From NCBI GenBank assembly GCA_037178625.1, contig CM074131.1, positions 4,464,001 through 4,528,000 on the forward strand: DNA of 64,000 bases. Reading direction: 5' to 3'. Shown one piece after another: positions 1 to 11,383 of this stretch. A program made the translations under genes and the position numbers. The notes beneath the pieces were generated by a model, which saw nothing but the letters and a program-made list of their open reading frames with translations, ran no database searches and had not been told where the DNA came from. Position 1 is the stretch's first letter. Each line of letters opens with the position of its first letter. Source of the stretch: Skeletonema tropicum (Eukaryota > Bacillariophyta > Thalassiosirophyceae > Thalassiosirales > Thalassiosiraceae).

Positions 1-59
1 GGCTACGCTGCACACGCGTATTTCACACACATCACTGCACACACCACTCGAATTGGAAG
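1..59 (+). repeat. Left TIR of MULE 1
   Basis: Outer end GGCTACGCTGCACACG; it matches the reverse complement of 4018-4076 with a few substitutions (for example GCGTATTT against GCATATTT). The TIR could begin upstream of base 1, because the right copy continues outward as CTCTC with nothing on the left to compare. Confidence 0.85.
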
Positions 60-60
60 T

Positions 61-82
61 GCCACGTCATAAATGACGTGGC
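61..82. repeat. Subterminal hairpin with TGACGT cores
   Basis: A 10-bp perfect inverted repeat (GCCACGTCAT / ATGACGTGGC) with a 2-nt spacer lies just inside the left TIR. Both arms carry the ACGTCA/TGACGT core bound by bZIP proteins. The equivalent position near the right TIR has GCCACGTCA only once (around 4006-4014). Confidence 0.6.
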
Positions 83-383
83 AATATATAGCTTTTGTTT
101 TTGGAGGGCAAAGCAAGGGCAGATTTTTTCTTGGGGCAAGACCCCTTTCTTGCCCCAAGGACCAAGCTAGTCACAGAACTCTCTTTTCGCACATATAACT
201 TTTGAATTTTGATCAAAGCCTTCGTCATTTTTTTTCTCTTCCTTATTACTTTGTTTCACGTGAAGGTGAAGATGTCGAAACGGGAGCGAGCGAAGCGAGC
301 GACCTTACTTCTCTCTATAATCAATATATGAACCAATATCAGATAAAGTGGTATTACTATATTTTCCAGGGTATGATTATAGG

Positions 384-2582
384 ATGACTACAGACTCAGA
401 GAACCGGTTCTCGGGCACAGCTTGGCAAACAGGCCGAATGAGGAGGCGCCTGCGCGATTATGGAAAGTTAATCTTCGTTGATGATAGCAGAAGTGGAATC
501 AATAAGAAAGGTTTCTGTTTTTGGAACGTAGTTGTCATTGATTGTAATGGAAAGGTTCAAACTGTATTGGGTGCAATGACAATGAGCCCCACCAATGAAG
601 CCGTATATTGGGTTCTATCAAGTATGGTACAAATGACACCAGAGGCAGCTGATGTTGTGAAGTGCTTGATGTCCGATCTTGGTAAGAAGTGATGTTTTTG
701 GTTTGAAATTGATATTCACTTTTCCTCCCGACTCACATGTCCCTATATCATTGATCACCAGGTGTTGGAGAAGAGCCTGTTCGAAGAGCCCTAAGCAGCA
801 TTCAATTTATTGGTGCTTGCGTATGGCATATAATGGTAATTGACTTTCCGAAGAACCTGGGACATTTACCTGACTATGAGTCGTGTAAATCTTTTGTTTA
901 CAACAAACTTGTTCGCAACACAGTTGACAAAAAAGTGTGGGAGGACTTGTTGTTGGAGGCATGCCAAAAATGGCCTGATGCAGCTACATATTTGCATGCA
1001 TGAACTCGCCACGGCAAAGCAGCGCTGGGGTGCCCCATGGCGTTTAGAACATTTCACCTGTGGTTACGAGTCCAGCTCACCAGTTGAGGGGTCGTTCTCT
1101 GCATTCCAGAGATCTATTGGGCCAGAACCACTAACATTTGTAGGTGTTGTGCAACAGCATGTGCGCAAAGACCGAGAGAAACTTCAACAAGAGAAAGTCC
1201 GTACAATGCGTGAAGGCATCAATTGTTTGGATCCAAGAACTGTTGCGGGGCGCACAATTGCTGCAAATGAGTGTGCGAACCTCTTTTCTTCTAAGGCCAC
1301 AGAATACTTTGCGCAAACCAATCAGGATAGCCAAAACTACATCTGTACACCTATTTCTGTTTCTCCGTCACAGTCTGAACAGGGTGCTACTGAAGCCTTT
1401 GAAGTGACTAGGCGCAGCATCGCGGATACGAGCAACCCACCAAGTCCAAGAACTGTGGTGAAAATCAATGGAGTAATGCGCTGTGACTGTAAGAAGGACC
1501 TTAATTGGGGCATGCCTTGTGACCATATTCAATGCACTCTCCAAGGGGGGTTTGTGGAGCAGCAGTTCGACAACCATTGGCGTATTCGTGATGATATAGT
1601 GGAAGATCCTATCGTGCGTCACGGTCATACCACAGCCTCAAGTGAAGAAATTGTGTACGATTCTCCAGGAGATGTGACGTTCCCTACTCAAAGCAGTCAA
1701 GGTAGTGTTGAAAAAACTGTCGTCGGGAATGTTGACATTGGAGAAGAGAACATTTGTAATGGTGCTCGTGATGGAGTTGGAGTGTTTGTGACTGACTATG
1801 CACCTACCGGCAGTCAGAGTATTGTGAAAGGCAGTGCTCGTGCTGTCCAAAGCAAACGTCGAAAGAAGAAACTTGATCACACGCAGAAGTATAACATGAT
1901 CGTAGAAGAGGGGAAACTAATTGCTGCCATTGTATCGAGTGATAATGAAGATCTATTATACAAGGCACTGGGAGTAATGAAGTGGTTGAGAAGTAACATC
2001 CAAAACAAATCCAAAAAGGAGATAATCACTGCTTCTGCAGACTACGTGGGAATCGAGTTGTCTTCTTCCTCGAACTTGAGTGATGATGTGAACGCTGATG
2101 GTCCGGAAATCTTACCTCCACTCACGAAACGTCGTGCTGGTTCAACATCAACCAAACGTTTTCGATCTGGTACGGAAGTAGCAGCGACGAAAAATACCAA
2201 ATCAACTTGCAATTTCTGCTTACTCATTGGACATAAAATCAACAAATGTCAAAGAGCAAATGAAATCGGATGCAGACTAACAAAATCCAATTGGGTAGCT
2301 GAGATGGGAACTGTCCAAATATTACCAAAGAAGAATTTGCCACAGCAGTTTGACACTGCTGTGCCTCGTGATGCATTAGGTTTACAGCTTGTTGGATGTG
2401 TCTATGATGGTCTCAGGTCTCAAGCTAACGACCCTTCAAAACGTATTTACTGCGCAAATGTTGTGATGAGAGGAATGGTTCTAAAAGACTGTCGTGAGTT
2501 GTGGTTTACTCGTGCAGTAATTGATGAGTGGGCAGGAAAAGGGAAGAGTTCAAGTCACTACGTTTTTGTGAAGAAGAATTGA
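384..2582 (+). pseudogene. MULE transposase, spliced, frameshifted
   Basis: Exon 1 (first ATG at 384, ending 681) encodes the start of the MULE DDE domain: a hydrophobic strand followed by Val-Asp-Asp, then a loop and a second strand. A phase-1 intron runs 682-761 (GTAAG...CAG). Exon 2 starts at 762 and contains the Cys-Val-Trp-His segment typical of the next catalytic region. Its frame hits TGA at 1001-1003, and the protein resumes one frame over with a Trp-x-Leu-Glu-His-Phe segment and the conserved Ser-rich VEGSF block, so a 1-base frameshift lies near 1000. Downstream are a SWIM zinc finger (C-x-C-x9-C-x-H, about 1486-1535) and a zinc knuckle C-x2-C-x4-H-x4-C (about 2208-2250). The order DDE-SWIM-knuckle fits Mutator-like transposases. 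A further intron hiding the shift is possible but no good splice pair is visible. Confidence 0.8.
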
Positions 2583-4017
2583 TTGGAGTCATAAATGTAT
2601 TCTGTGGAAGTGAAAGGATATTTATAACGTAAAAAAGTTAGTTAGATGTGAGACTGATTGCATTCAGAGATGTCATCAACTTATGTACTAAGTTTGTACT
2701 CACTTTAATAAGGTCACTTTCTATTTCTGCAACTGAAAAACACGATGTCCTCGTGAATGGGAAACTTCCTCTCTCCCATCTTCAGATGAAATCGATCAAT
2801 AGTGCCGGCAGACTCCCACCGCAGTTGTTGCTTCTGCATCTCCCTCCAACGATGTAAATATAAGAGACACATCAAATCTCCCTCCAACTTGTCAAAGGCC
2901 TTAGCCCCTTCTCCTCGTCCTATGCCAGAGGAGGGGATTGGATCCGTCGCGAAAGGATAGGGTAACTTTGAATATGTCGACGAAGACATTCCTTGGGCGA
3001 AGTCCCAGGAAAAGGGCAAGTGCAGACCAACTAAGAAGTAATTGATTTTGAGTAGGAATGAAAAGAAATATTGCTTCGACCATATTCATTTGGCTTCTCC
3101 CCTTCCAATCGGAAAAGTAGTGCCAGACATCACAATGGGAGGCTTCAATTCAAATCTTCTCTCCGTCAATCATTCGACGTCGATCTGCGTCTTCCGTCCA
3201 TTGCTTGACCATGACGAACATCGCCGTTGTACGGTGGCTATCTATTGTTGCGTAGAAAAGAGATAATTTCTCCAGATTTCCAGCAAGTCGAAGAGGGCAG
3301 CAACGACCCCTTCGATGTAATTGATTCCCAATCAGTAACGCTGGTCAGTAATTCTTGAGAATGTGATGAGCATGAGGAGCAGCCGAGATGATACGAAGTT
3401 AGAGGAAGCCACTCATTACAGAAAGAAAAGCAGTCAAACAGGATTAAGCCATGGAATAGCTTGCCCCCAGGACTGCCACCCCTTCCTCCTGAATACTGTC
3501 CACTATCGCCCCCCGGAAATCTTAAATAATATCAATAATTTCTTCAGAGAACCTCATCTTTTGCCGCTGTCATCAATAACGCCTGACAGCACAATGATAA
3601 ATTGACGCTGATAATTAATTAGAAAACGCTGATGCCATAGGAGGAGATCGGGATAAGAGTAGTAGGCCTGTGTGCGGAGTTGTTTTTCGGAAATTATTCA
3701 GTAAGTAACAACATTTTTTGTGTAGAGCAGATAAAATAATAGACACTGAATATATACCTGGATTTTTTTTCTCGTAACGAGACAGTGTGCTGATAGGATC
3801 AATGATGATATGGTAGTAGCATGAAATAATTTTCGTATGAAGTTGGATGGCGTCGTGGCTGTAGGAGATATCTGCCATCATGATTTTGTTGTTATGTGGC
3901 GGATCAATGGTGGCGGTTTGCGGTGGTGGCGGTTGCGGTGGCTCACATTGAGATGCCTGTCCCACCTGGCCACGCCAGGAAGTCGGAAGTACGTAAGGCA
4001 GATGTGCCACGTCACCA
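2583..4017. other. Interior of MULE 1 without a clear gene
   Basis: This 1.4-kb stretch lies between the transposase stop and the right TIR. Short frames exist on both strands, but none shows a domain or convincing splice structure. I see no RNA gene here. Confidence 0.5.
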
Positions 4018-4076
4018 CTTACAATTTGAGTGGTGTGTGCAGTGATGTGTGTGAAATATGCGTGTGCAGCGTAGCC
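4018..4076 (-). repeat. Right TIR of MULE 1
   Basis: Reverse complement of bases 1-59 with few mismatches. Flanking sequence beyond 4076 begins TCTCTCACATACC. A 9-bp target duplication would be expected but cannot be tested because the left flank is outside the window. Confidence 0.85.
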
Positions 4077-4318
4077 TCTCTCACATACCGCCGCATCACT
4101 GACTTGGCCATGAAATTGAAATGATGATCCTACATCTACATCTGCTTTACTTTGACTTTGGGTTCTACAGCCATTACCATTACTGCAACTACCTATGATA
4201 CTACTTAGGCTGATCAGACGTACTTTGAAATTTCTGTTATAGTTTTACTTAAGTAGCGAATTCTACTATCAAAGAAGAGATAAGTACTTGCCGCTGTCCT
4301 ACTTGTATACAACATTCC
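4077..4318. other. Short intergenic gap with dispersed CTGTTAT motif
   Basis: No gene seen. At 4219-4240 lies a motif reading CGTACTTTGAAATTTCTGTTAT. Near-copies occur at 15636-15656, at the 3' end of the SINE at 51624-51644 and, inverted, in the hairpin loop at 14991-15005, so it is probably a dispersed element end. Confidence 0.4.
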
Positions 4319-4792
4319 CTACGGCAATATCTTCGAGTAACCAGCTGCAAGCTTCTGTGCTCTCTCCCTTGATTGCGATGAATGACTCACCGCATATGCC
4401 GCCAGTTGCTCTTCACTCAGGCAATACTGCATCTCCACTATCGAACGGGCGTGATACTGTTTCTTTTCATTCAAGAATCTCGCGACTTTGCTCGACACGA
4501 GAGCTTCCAGTCCAACACACCCGTAGAGAGCCTCCTTTTCGATATCTTCCATCGGTGTGATAGACAGTAGACAACGAAGGCTTCGGACGTCGCGTGCCAG
4601 TTCTTGGTTGAAGAAGTACTTGTCTCTCTTGGAGTTCCAGCGCACAGACACCTCTTCCCTTGACGGATATTGAAAGCAATGCACAATGATGTCTTCAGAG
4701 AAGCTCACTTGCTTATCAGCATTTGTCGGTGACCTCCGATGGCCGAAGTTGACTATCAGATCGTTGCCGTGGTTGACTCCAACTTTTGTCAT
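4319..4792 (-). CDS. Uncharacterised diatom family protein (~157 aa)
   Basis: The frame is open further upstream to an ATG at 4942, but the ATG at 4792 (Met-Thr-Lys-Val-Gly) is preferred because the upstream part looks non-coding; an intron there is possible. The protein has a Val-x-Phe-Ser strand, a Tyr-Pro...Val-x-Trp segment, an Arg-Asp-Val-Arg-x-Leu helix, a Gly-Cys-Val-Gly-Leu-Glu motif and a C-terminal helix ending with Ser-Gln-Ser-Arg-Glu-Arg-Ala. This pattern (Tyr...Trp...Arg...CGxGxE...Gln...Ser-Arg) resembles an abundant diatom family of roughly 150-250 residues with no known function. It sits between two MULEs and could be passenger cargo, but it lies outside both TIR pairs. Confidence 0.55.
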   Translation of the reverse strand: MTKVGVNHGNDLIVNFGHRRSPTNADKQVSFSEDIIVHCFQYPSREEVSVRWNSKRDKYFFNQELARDVRSLRCLLSITPMEDIEKEALYGCVGLEALVSSKVARFLNEKKQYHARSIVEMQYCLSEEQLAAYAVSHSSQSRERAQKLAAGYSKILP

Positions 4793-5067
4793 GATACTTC
4801 GATTGGAGATGTGATTCCCAGTCCTTATTGTAAGTAGAATGTGCTCAAAGATAAGTATATACGGCAGAGGCAGCTGGCAGCGCTGGAGGCATAATAAAAT
4901 GTCTTTGAGTTTGGTTATAGGCCTATTATAGTGGATCACCATGCTACTTACACAGGAATAATAAGAAGTATTGACTCACAAATGCCTTTTTGATCTTCAA
5001 CGAACGATGTGCAAAAAGGGTTCGCATCACACAATGTGCTCAAAGAGGTAAAAAATATATAATTGTG

Positions 5068-5101
5068 GTCCACTCGTTGATCCATTTGATCCATGATCCA
5101 G
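5068..5101 (+). repeat. TIR of MULE 2 (3' side of the transposase)
   Basis: 34 bases whose reverse complement equals 7134-7168 except for one inserted C. The internal GGATCAAATGGATCAACG stretch is a short direct repeat of GGATCA. Confidence 0.8.
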
Positions 5102-5422
5102 CATTTTTTTAAGAAAACGGGACAGGATTGCAAGAAACTGTGCCAAAAAATTTTCATAACCCTAAATAACTGGATGAAAAATGTCCTCAAAATGACTCTA
5201 GGCTAGACTCGATTTTTGCGAGATGGCGCGGGAGAATCCTCGTACAATGTAATGTGGCGCGGAAGGAAACAGTGACAAAGTGTTAGTTCTTCTTAGTACG
5301 GCATCAGGCAGTGAGGGCATAAGTTGTTGTTGTTGTGCAGCAGTTTAGGTGGAAAAAGCAGTATGTAGCGGCAAGTCGTTGTTATAATAAAATGTTTACC
5401 CCCCTACATTATTTGTGTTACT

Positions 5423-6859
5423 CTACTGATTAAGTTGGCGTCTTCTTAACACCTTTCCAGTGAGGCTAACGAATGCTTCAGGGGCTTCGAAGGTAGCGTA
5501 TGCATCTGGAATTGCAGGAAAGTCAATATCATCATAGGTGGGAGGAATATCTTTATTCTCCATGACATTCTTCAACCTAGTGACTTGTTCATCCGTCTCC
5601 ATATTAACTCCGTTTGCGAAAGCCACAAGACCTGGGTGACGACGAGAAAAAACGTTGTTAAAACGGAAGTTGTAGCGTTCGAGGCCGCAATTGCTACGGG
5701 AGCACAGTCGATAATTAGCTTCGTTGGAGACATATTCATGAAGATTCCATAAATCAAGAACCCCCTTTTTCAACAGCCACTGCCTGTTGAATTGTGTGGG
5801 TTGTTAAGAAATTGTGTGAGGTTGTGGTATTCAATCTGAAGCAATGAACAATCAAACAAGACAACTCACTTTTCGATGTACGTCAAAAATTCAACCATAA
5901 GCTTTCTGCCGACATCCGAAGCGATCCATTGCTGCACTGGTACGTTTGGACCATTCTCCACGGCAATATCAGTAGCGCCATTTGCACTCTAAACAATCTC
6001 AGCAACAAACCACACCGCCTTGCCGTTGATAGTCTTCATGTCATCTTTCGGGAGGACTGTAAGAAGATCAAGCTTAACCGGAAGCATAAAATACGACACG
6101 ACTTCCTTACGGAATCCCATCGAGATCATCTTCTTACGAATTGCCTGCTTCCAATGAAACAAGCAACCGATGAGACGAGCGTTAGGGAAGCAAAACTTGA
6201 TAGCGTTGTAGAGTCCACTTTCGAAATCAACTCCAATTGTCTTTGGATCAAACTTATGATTGAGATCTTCCTCCATCATTCGAAACACCGTGCGATAACA
6301 GCTCGGTGTCTTTCCAGTCATCAACGCGTAGTAGCATGGAAGATAGATATCATAAGTTTGGTCGAAGATCATGACGATGAGGCACTGGTAGAATGGGCTT
6401 GGTGTTGAGGAGAAAGTGCCGTCAATGAACTACTTAAGAAGAAAATGTTATGTGAGGCGAATATTATTCATATCAATAATAGCAAAAATAAATAAAGAGG
6501 AATGCACTCACAACTTGCGATTGGTTCACTTTCAGTCGATCCATCAATGCCTTCTTCGTAAATGTGGTTCGATCAAAAGTAGACGCCCATTCTGGAGGAT
6601 TCTTCAGTCCAGCAGCAACGGGAGGAGCAGCAGCAGCACCAGCTGAAGGAGCAGCGGCCCATTCAGGCGGATTTTTCAACCCCACGACAGCTGCTCCTCC
6701 TTCGGGCGGATTCTTCAACCCCCCAGCAACAGCGGCATCTTCAGGCAAAGACTCCGACCCTGCAACAGATGGTGCAACATGAAGTGAAATTGGTGAGTGT
6801 TCGACAAAATTGGTGACCAAACAAGCAAAACAGCACGCAAACGGGCATAGGCGGAGCAA
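5423..6859 (-). pseudogene. MULE transposase 2, spliced, one in-frame stop
   Basis: Reading minus strand: an N-terminal region (to 6512) carries three copies of a Gly-Leu-Lys-Asn-Pro-Pro-Glu unit. An intron follows (6511-6430, GTGAGT...TAG). The next exon opens with Phe-Ile-Asp-Gly-Thr-Phe, the first catalytic Asp of MULE transposases, and goes on to Gly-Val-Asp-Phe-Glu with Gly-Cys-Leu-Phe-His-Trp-Lys-Gln-Ala, the second catalytic block. The frame then meets TAG at 5989-5991 and continues in the same frame as coding sequence to 5870. An intron (5869-5784) leads to a last exon with an Asn-Cys-Gly-Leu-Glu-Arg-Tyr-Asn block and a stop at 5423. The 5' end is not defined: no ATG fits at 6859. The single stop could be a point mutation. 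Confidence 0.78.
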
Positions 6860-7133
6860 ATCTCATCATCTCTAACACGTTCTCAATCATCGCACCATTC
6901 TGTGATAAGTAGCAAGAAGTATGTAAAACACTGGAGGATGGCGTCTCTACTGTGAACACTGTGTGTTTTATGAGCAATTCGAACAATGCGGCCAACAAAA
7001 ACGAGCGCTGGATCAATCTGGACCAACCGAACAGACAGGGACACCTAATGCCACTCCAATGACCTGGAACAAAAACCGGCACTCATGACACTTTCTCGAC
7101 CCCTTTTCCACCGGGACCCTCTTTCTTGTGCGC

Positions 7134-7168
7134 CTGGATCACTGGATCAAATGGATCAACGAGTGGAC
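7134..7168 (-). repeat. TIR of MULE 2 (5' side of the transposase)
   Basis: Reverse complement of 5068-5101 with a one-base indel. It ends only about 20 bp from a separate dispersed repeat that starts near 7190. Confidence 0.8.
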
Positions 7169-7189
7169 AATAATACAATTAACCCTATG

Positions 7190-7357
7190 TTTTGTGAGCT
7201 GGTGGTGACGCCTTGGGGCATTCCCATTTTTTGAACTGACGTCAGCGTTCCATGGAGTTCGCGAACCTGCCTCGATCACAGATAAAAGGATTATCCTTAT
7301 GTATTTTCATTTTGGTATGTACCGATTTGTGACACTTCGTTCTGGAATTACGAGAAC
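7190..7357 (+). repeat. Dispersed repeat shared with the LRR gene promoter
   Basis: About 165 bp nearly identical to 37425-37607, the sequence immediately upstream of the LRR gene ATG at 37618. It includes a palindromic TGACGTCA at 7237-7244. No LRR coding sequence follows here; similarity stops just before the position of the start codon. It looks like a duplicated promoter/5' UTR. Confidence 0.75.
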
Positions 7358-8438
7358 TGCTTTACCTCCATTACCCACCTGAATGATGTGGATAGGTCCA
7401 TGAGGATTACATACGTTTCGATTATGCCATGATCGGACAAGTACGCATGTAGGGAACGTGGATATGTCCACAGCATGACAAAATTACAGAATACTAGACA
7501 AACAAAACGGCTCAAGAGTAGTTGTGCTTCTGTGATGAAGATTTCACGACGATGAGTGTTTTGAAGGTTGTGTAGAGGTAGAGTGAACAGAGAAGTGTGA
7601 CAATCAGCCAAGGAGTGATAGATATAGATCGTATCATATCACTTAGGAAATTAGGTAAATGTTGCATTATCGTCTAGGAGATATAGATCGATCGACTGAT
7701 TTCAAATCAGAGGGTAGAAACTCGTACTGGAGTAGTGATCCTTCACGAAAGGAAGAGAAGGAACTCAAAACGATATGTTTCGAAGGTCCAAAAGTGAAAG
7801 AATAGTATGCATTGCCATATTCATAAGGAATGAGGTCTCTCGGCTGGTCTTCTGCTGTAAATCCGTTCAAGCTTGCAAGTTCTCTCTAATGGGGTGGACG
7901 GATTCGTGGTCGTGGCATTGATTTGAAATCGATGCTCATACGCTAGAGAGCAAACTCTACTGATTCATTGATGTCATAACCCTAACCCTAAATCAATTTC
8001 AAGTCATCTAGATTTACATGTGTGAAGTCAGACATGAGATGTGTTGTTCTTAAAATAATGGTGTTTTCATGTATTTACACCCTTTTCACTTTCCCATTTC
8101 GTTTTGCTTTTCCCTGCGGCTTTTCCCAAGCTTTGTTTGCAGGACGAAATACTTACCGTCATTGTTATCAAGCCGTGTTGCCCCTGTCCTTGGGCGAAGA
8201 TTGCTGTCATGTGTCTGTGTCGTCGTTCAATGATATTATATGTACAACAGTAGCATAGATTTCGTCCAAGCAATGTTTACCATCGAGTTTATTGCATCCT
8301 TCCTCCTTGTTAGCTTTCAACAGTTGGTTGAAATAAATAACAGTCTTTTGTTCAACCCTTGCTGCCCAAACGTATATTGTCCCGCAGATTCAAGACACTT
8401 GTTTAGTGCATGCATCAAGTAGTTGATCTCATCCTCTA
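7358..8438. other. Intergenic region, no gene recognised
   Basis: Only short frames without domains. A two-unit telomere-like tract (AACCCTAACCCTAA, about 7977-7991) is present. Confidence 0.4.
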
Positions 8439-8955
8439 CTAGCCTTTACCAAAGCTGCTCGTACATTGTGAACAAGAAACACCGCCGCCGGCATCTCCAT
8501 CTCCAGTAATCGCGGTCACTTTGAAACCGTACAGTCCAGAGAACTCCTCAAGCGACTTCTTGACTGCGTCCAGTGCATAACCATTAGCGCCATAAGCACT
8601 TGAGTCCACACCAAGACAATGTAATTTAGTTGTCTTCTTTAGTCTTTTTCTCACCTCCCAACCAGCTCAAACTAAAATATTGACGAGCGTTCAAGCCCTG
8701 CTCGTTTGCCATAACCAGTGATTAGGTTAAAATGCTTTGCCCCCTCATCCATGATTTCTTACAAGACAATAATCATGCAATCAGCCGCAAGACTAGCTAA
8801 ATTTCGATTATAAGTCCTCCTAGATGGGCATCCCTTGACAATATTAGATACATCAATATCTTTAATGTCAAGCTCATGCAACAGCGCTTTCGTCCAGCCA
8901 ACAATAATCATCTCAGTTGCTCGTCCGATGCACCGTATCGTGAGTTGATCACAGC
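8439..8955 (-). pseudogene. Decayed DDE-like transposase remnant
   Basis: Minus-strand coding traces appear in at least two frames. From about 8955 comes a segment with an Arg-Arg-Thr-Tyr...Leu-Ala-Ala-Asp-Cys motif, then a stop, then a Thr-Gly-Tyr-Gly-Lys-Arg-Ala-Gly segment. A 71-residue frame at 8654-8439 follows with a Val-Asp-Ser-Ser...Thr-Gly-Asp-Gly-Asp-Ala-Gly-Gly-Gly pattern. This order resembles a protist family of presumed DDE transposases with a glycine-rich TGDxGGG motif. Recognition is from the pattern alone and the copy is clearly broken. Confidence 0.45.
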
Positions 8956-10069
8956 CGCAATGTGGAGTGCACCCTAACCGAACGTTGATTCTTCTGCACC
9001 AAACAGTGCTTGAAGGTTGTGATTATTGTCATGTGAACAACTTTCCTTTCTCAATTGATGTTTTTTTGCTACGGAAGTTGCTCCCTAGGGTAGAAGGAAC
9101 TGGGTCACACCATAATTATGTCTCTCGGAAACCCTGCCTCGGCGTGTCTCGCTGCAATCGTACCCATCACCGCAGTCCATAAGAAGTAACCCATCCTGAA
9201 TGTCATTATCCAACACACATGCCACCTACCCGCTCTTCCATCCAACATGTAATAAAGACGTCCATTTCGGTCAAAGGGTTGCCTACCCGCTCATCATTCG
9301 ATTCGAACTGTCCGGCAGAAGTAATACATGGTGGTTTTGGAGGCCTGCGCCCTTCATAACGAAGTAGGTGTTTGTGTCGCTGTCCACATCCCCTCATAGG
9401 GGTGGTAGGGTGGTGGTGTCGTTTGATTTTTTGGAGGCATTACATAATTCTCCTGTTGTCAAATGAATCCCCTCATCATCCAGACCTGCTGCTACATTGC
9501 ACATCACGGCGAGCTTGTCGATGGTAAATAATATGCTTAGGGCGTCATTATGATCCAGCATATGGACGATTGCTGCTCGGAGTGGTGCGTGGACTTTAGA
9601 TAAACGCCATGGCACGATGTTGTGAGAGATGTATCAATTTAGATGGCGATTTAATCACACAAAAACAAGGAAACCAGTCCGCAGCCAATAATACAAAATC
9701 TAAGGCTTCCCAACTTGCGCACGAGGCAGTTTCTGAACTAGTAGGGATAGTAGGGCATGGCGGAACACCATTTTTCGGAATTGCACCATGGTGTGGTGGT
9801 GGGGCACCTCAACGCACATGTGTGTCAAATAGTTAGCGATTACCTAGCTATGAAAAAGGGGGCGGCGGGGGGCAAACAAAGGACGCAGGCCCGTTAGATC
9901 ATAAACACGCGAGGATGCCCGACGGTAAACTTCTTGTGCACTTTTACAATACATACTTACTTTGAACAATGACGCACTCTTTCACATTGTATATATAGGC
10001 ACTTCGGATCGACACCATAAGTAGCTCTGCCAAAGCAAGATATTGAGACGACAAAGTGCAGCCACTGAG
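8956..10069. other. Intergenic region with no confident gene
   Basis: A minus-strand frame at 9394-9615 has protein-like composition (it lacks an ATG) and may be a remnant of an unidentified gene. The rest shows nothing I can support. Confidence 0.35.
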
Positions 10070-11383
10070 ATGATCGTTAGTAGGCGGCACATGATGTTGC
10101 GACGTAGCTCAGCAACCAGCAATGACGCCTGTGTTTTGTGGACCACTGTAGCTCGCAGTCTCGGCTGCAAAAACTACTTTTCCACCGCTGCAGACAAACC
10201 AACCAATCCGACTCCATTGCCAGCACCCATCAACACAAACCATAACAGCAACACCACCAACAGCAGATTCGACCAGTGGCTAGACGCATGGAACGAACAC
10301 TCCGGCACTCACGAAATTTCCAAACTCAAGGAACTAGTCCACAACTCCTCCCTCAAATTCGACAGGCAACAACGTCTCGTCGCCGATGCCCGCAGGACCG
10401 TAGACCACGCATTATCCGCCTGGGAGGAATCGCAAATCAAACATGCTCAACTCATGCAAACACGTGACAAATGGACTCCAGCCCAAGCACTCGAATTCGC
10501 CAAACTATTGGAAAAAGAGGTGCAAGTTCGGACCAATCTAGAACAAGCCAAGAAGGATCTAGCCGAGAAGGAAACACACCAATCCAAATTACAAATAGAT
10601 TACATGAACAACCTCCGAAAACGATACCACGAAGAACAAATATGGACAGATAAATGGCGCATATTAAGCACCTATGGAACATGGGGACTCATTGCACTCA
10701 ACTCGGTGGTATTTCTAATATCGCAATATTTATTCCGGGTGAGGGAGCGTAGTCGGATGAAGGACTTTGAGGCATTGTTGAAGGAGACACTGTCGAGTAA
10801 TACTTCGACTATGGAGGCTATTCGGGAGCAGAGGAATGATATTATTGTTGAACAGCGGAGTGAGGATCAAAATATTATTAATAATGATGATGATGATAGT
10901 TCTCGAGACAGTACAGAAGGATCATCGAATGAGCAGTCAACAATAATTAGTATCGAGAAAGAAGAGGGGGAAACGTTGTTATTGAGCAATAGTAGAGGGG
11001 AGGAAAGCATACAGCAGCATGATGATATTCAAAAAGAGCAATCACTTCACATCGATGGCGGTGACAAACAAACTCCAGCAGACTCCAATTCGGGAAATGA
11101 AAGTAAGCAAGAACACTCCCAGTCTCAAAGCAGGCAACCAGCGCTGCTATCCACCCTTGAGAGTAAACTCGCAAATCTTGACAGAGATGAAAAGTTTTCG
11201 AGAACAATAAAACAAGCATCTGGTGCATTGGTGTCGTCTTGGGCTAGTATACAATCACGTGCGACAGCTGCCAAAATTGTCTATGTTGACAAAGTAGATT
11301 TGCCCTCTGCAGCGTTAGGTGCATGTGTGACGAGTATGGTGTGGCTTGTAGCCATATCATTCTCAAGGAAGGGTGGCCAATGA
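10070..11383 (+). CDS. She9/Mdm33-family mitochondrial inner membrane protein
   Basis: The open frame extends to a TTG at 10043; the first ATG is at 10070, giving 437 residues. The N-terminus is rich in Arg, Ser and Met with almost no acidic residues, as expected of a mitochondrial presequence. Residues ~60-200 form a long charged coiled coil. The family signature follows: Ile-Trp-Thr-Asp-Lys-Trp-Arg-Ile, then Tyr-Gly-Thr-Trp-Gly and a hydrophobic segment (about residues 207-230) that would span the inner membrane. A low-complexity acidic/Gln/Ser stretch follows, then a second hydrophobic segment close to the C-terminus. In yeast She9/Mdm33 shapes the inner membrane and affects fission; that role is inferred here from the family. 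No intron is needed. Family call fairly sure, function less so. Confidence 0.75.
   Translation: MIVSRRHMMLRRSSATSNDACVLWTTVARSLGCKNYFSTAADKPTNPTPLPAPINTNHNSNTTNSRFDQWLDAWNEHSGTHEISKLKELVHNSSLKFDRQQRLVADARRTVDHALSAWEESQIKHAQLMQTRDKWTPAQALEFAKLLEKEVQVRTNLEQAKKDLAEKETHQSKLQIDYMNNLRKRYHEEQIWTDKWRILSTYGTWGLIALNSVVFLISQYLFRVRERSRMKDFEALLKETLSSNTSTMEAIREQRNDIIVEQRSEDQNIINNDDDDSSRDSTEGSSNEQSTIISIEKEEGETLLLSNSRGEESIQQHDDIQKEQSLHIDGGDKQTPADSNSGNESKQEHSQSQSRQPALLSTLESKLANLDRDEKFSRTIKQASGALVSSWASIQSRATAAKIVYVDKVDLPSAALGACVTSMVWLVAISFSRKGGQ

Larger units (their letters stand above)
1..4076 (+). mobile_element. MULE-type DNA transposon with long TIRs
   Basis: The first ~59 bases of the window reappear as a near-perfect reverse complement at 4018-4076, giving long terminal inverted repeats around a MULE-like transposase (384-2582). 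The window begins inside or exactly at the left TIR, so the left target-site duplication is not visible. The transposase fills the left half. The right half (2583-4017) has no recognisable gene and may be 3' non-coding sequence or passenger DNA. The transposase is frameshifted, so this copy is probably not autonomous. Confidence 0.85.
5068..7168 (-). mobile_element. Second MULE-type transposon
   Basis: Inverted repeats at 5068-5101 and 7134-7168 match with one 1-base indel and enclose a MULE transposase on the minus strand. The outer ends read GTCCACTCGTTGATCC and its complement. I see no convincing target-site duplication in the immediate flanks. The element is about 2.1 kb and its transposase carries an in-frame stop, so it is probably inactive. 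Confidence 0.8.

Noticed and set aside
6564..6782. Plus-strand frame with Gly-Gly-Phe-Phe-Asn-Pro repeats
   Set aside because: It is the antisense shadow of the Leu-Lys-Asn-Pro-Pro repeat region of the minus-strand MULE transposase.
7977..7991. Telomere repeat (CCCTAA units)
   Set aside because: Only about two units, in the interior of a gene region; similar short tracts occur at 27045 and 33137. Not a telomere.
10043..10069. Nine-codon extension of the She9-like protein
   Set aside because: Begins with TTG; the first ATG is at 10070.
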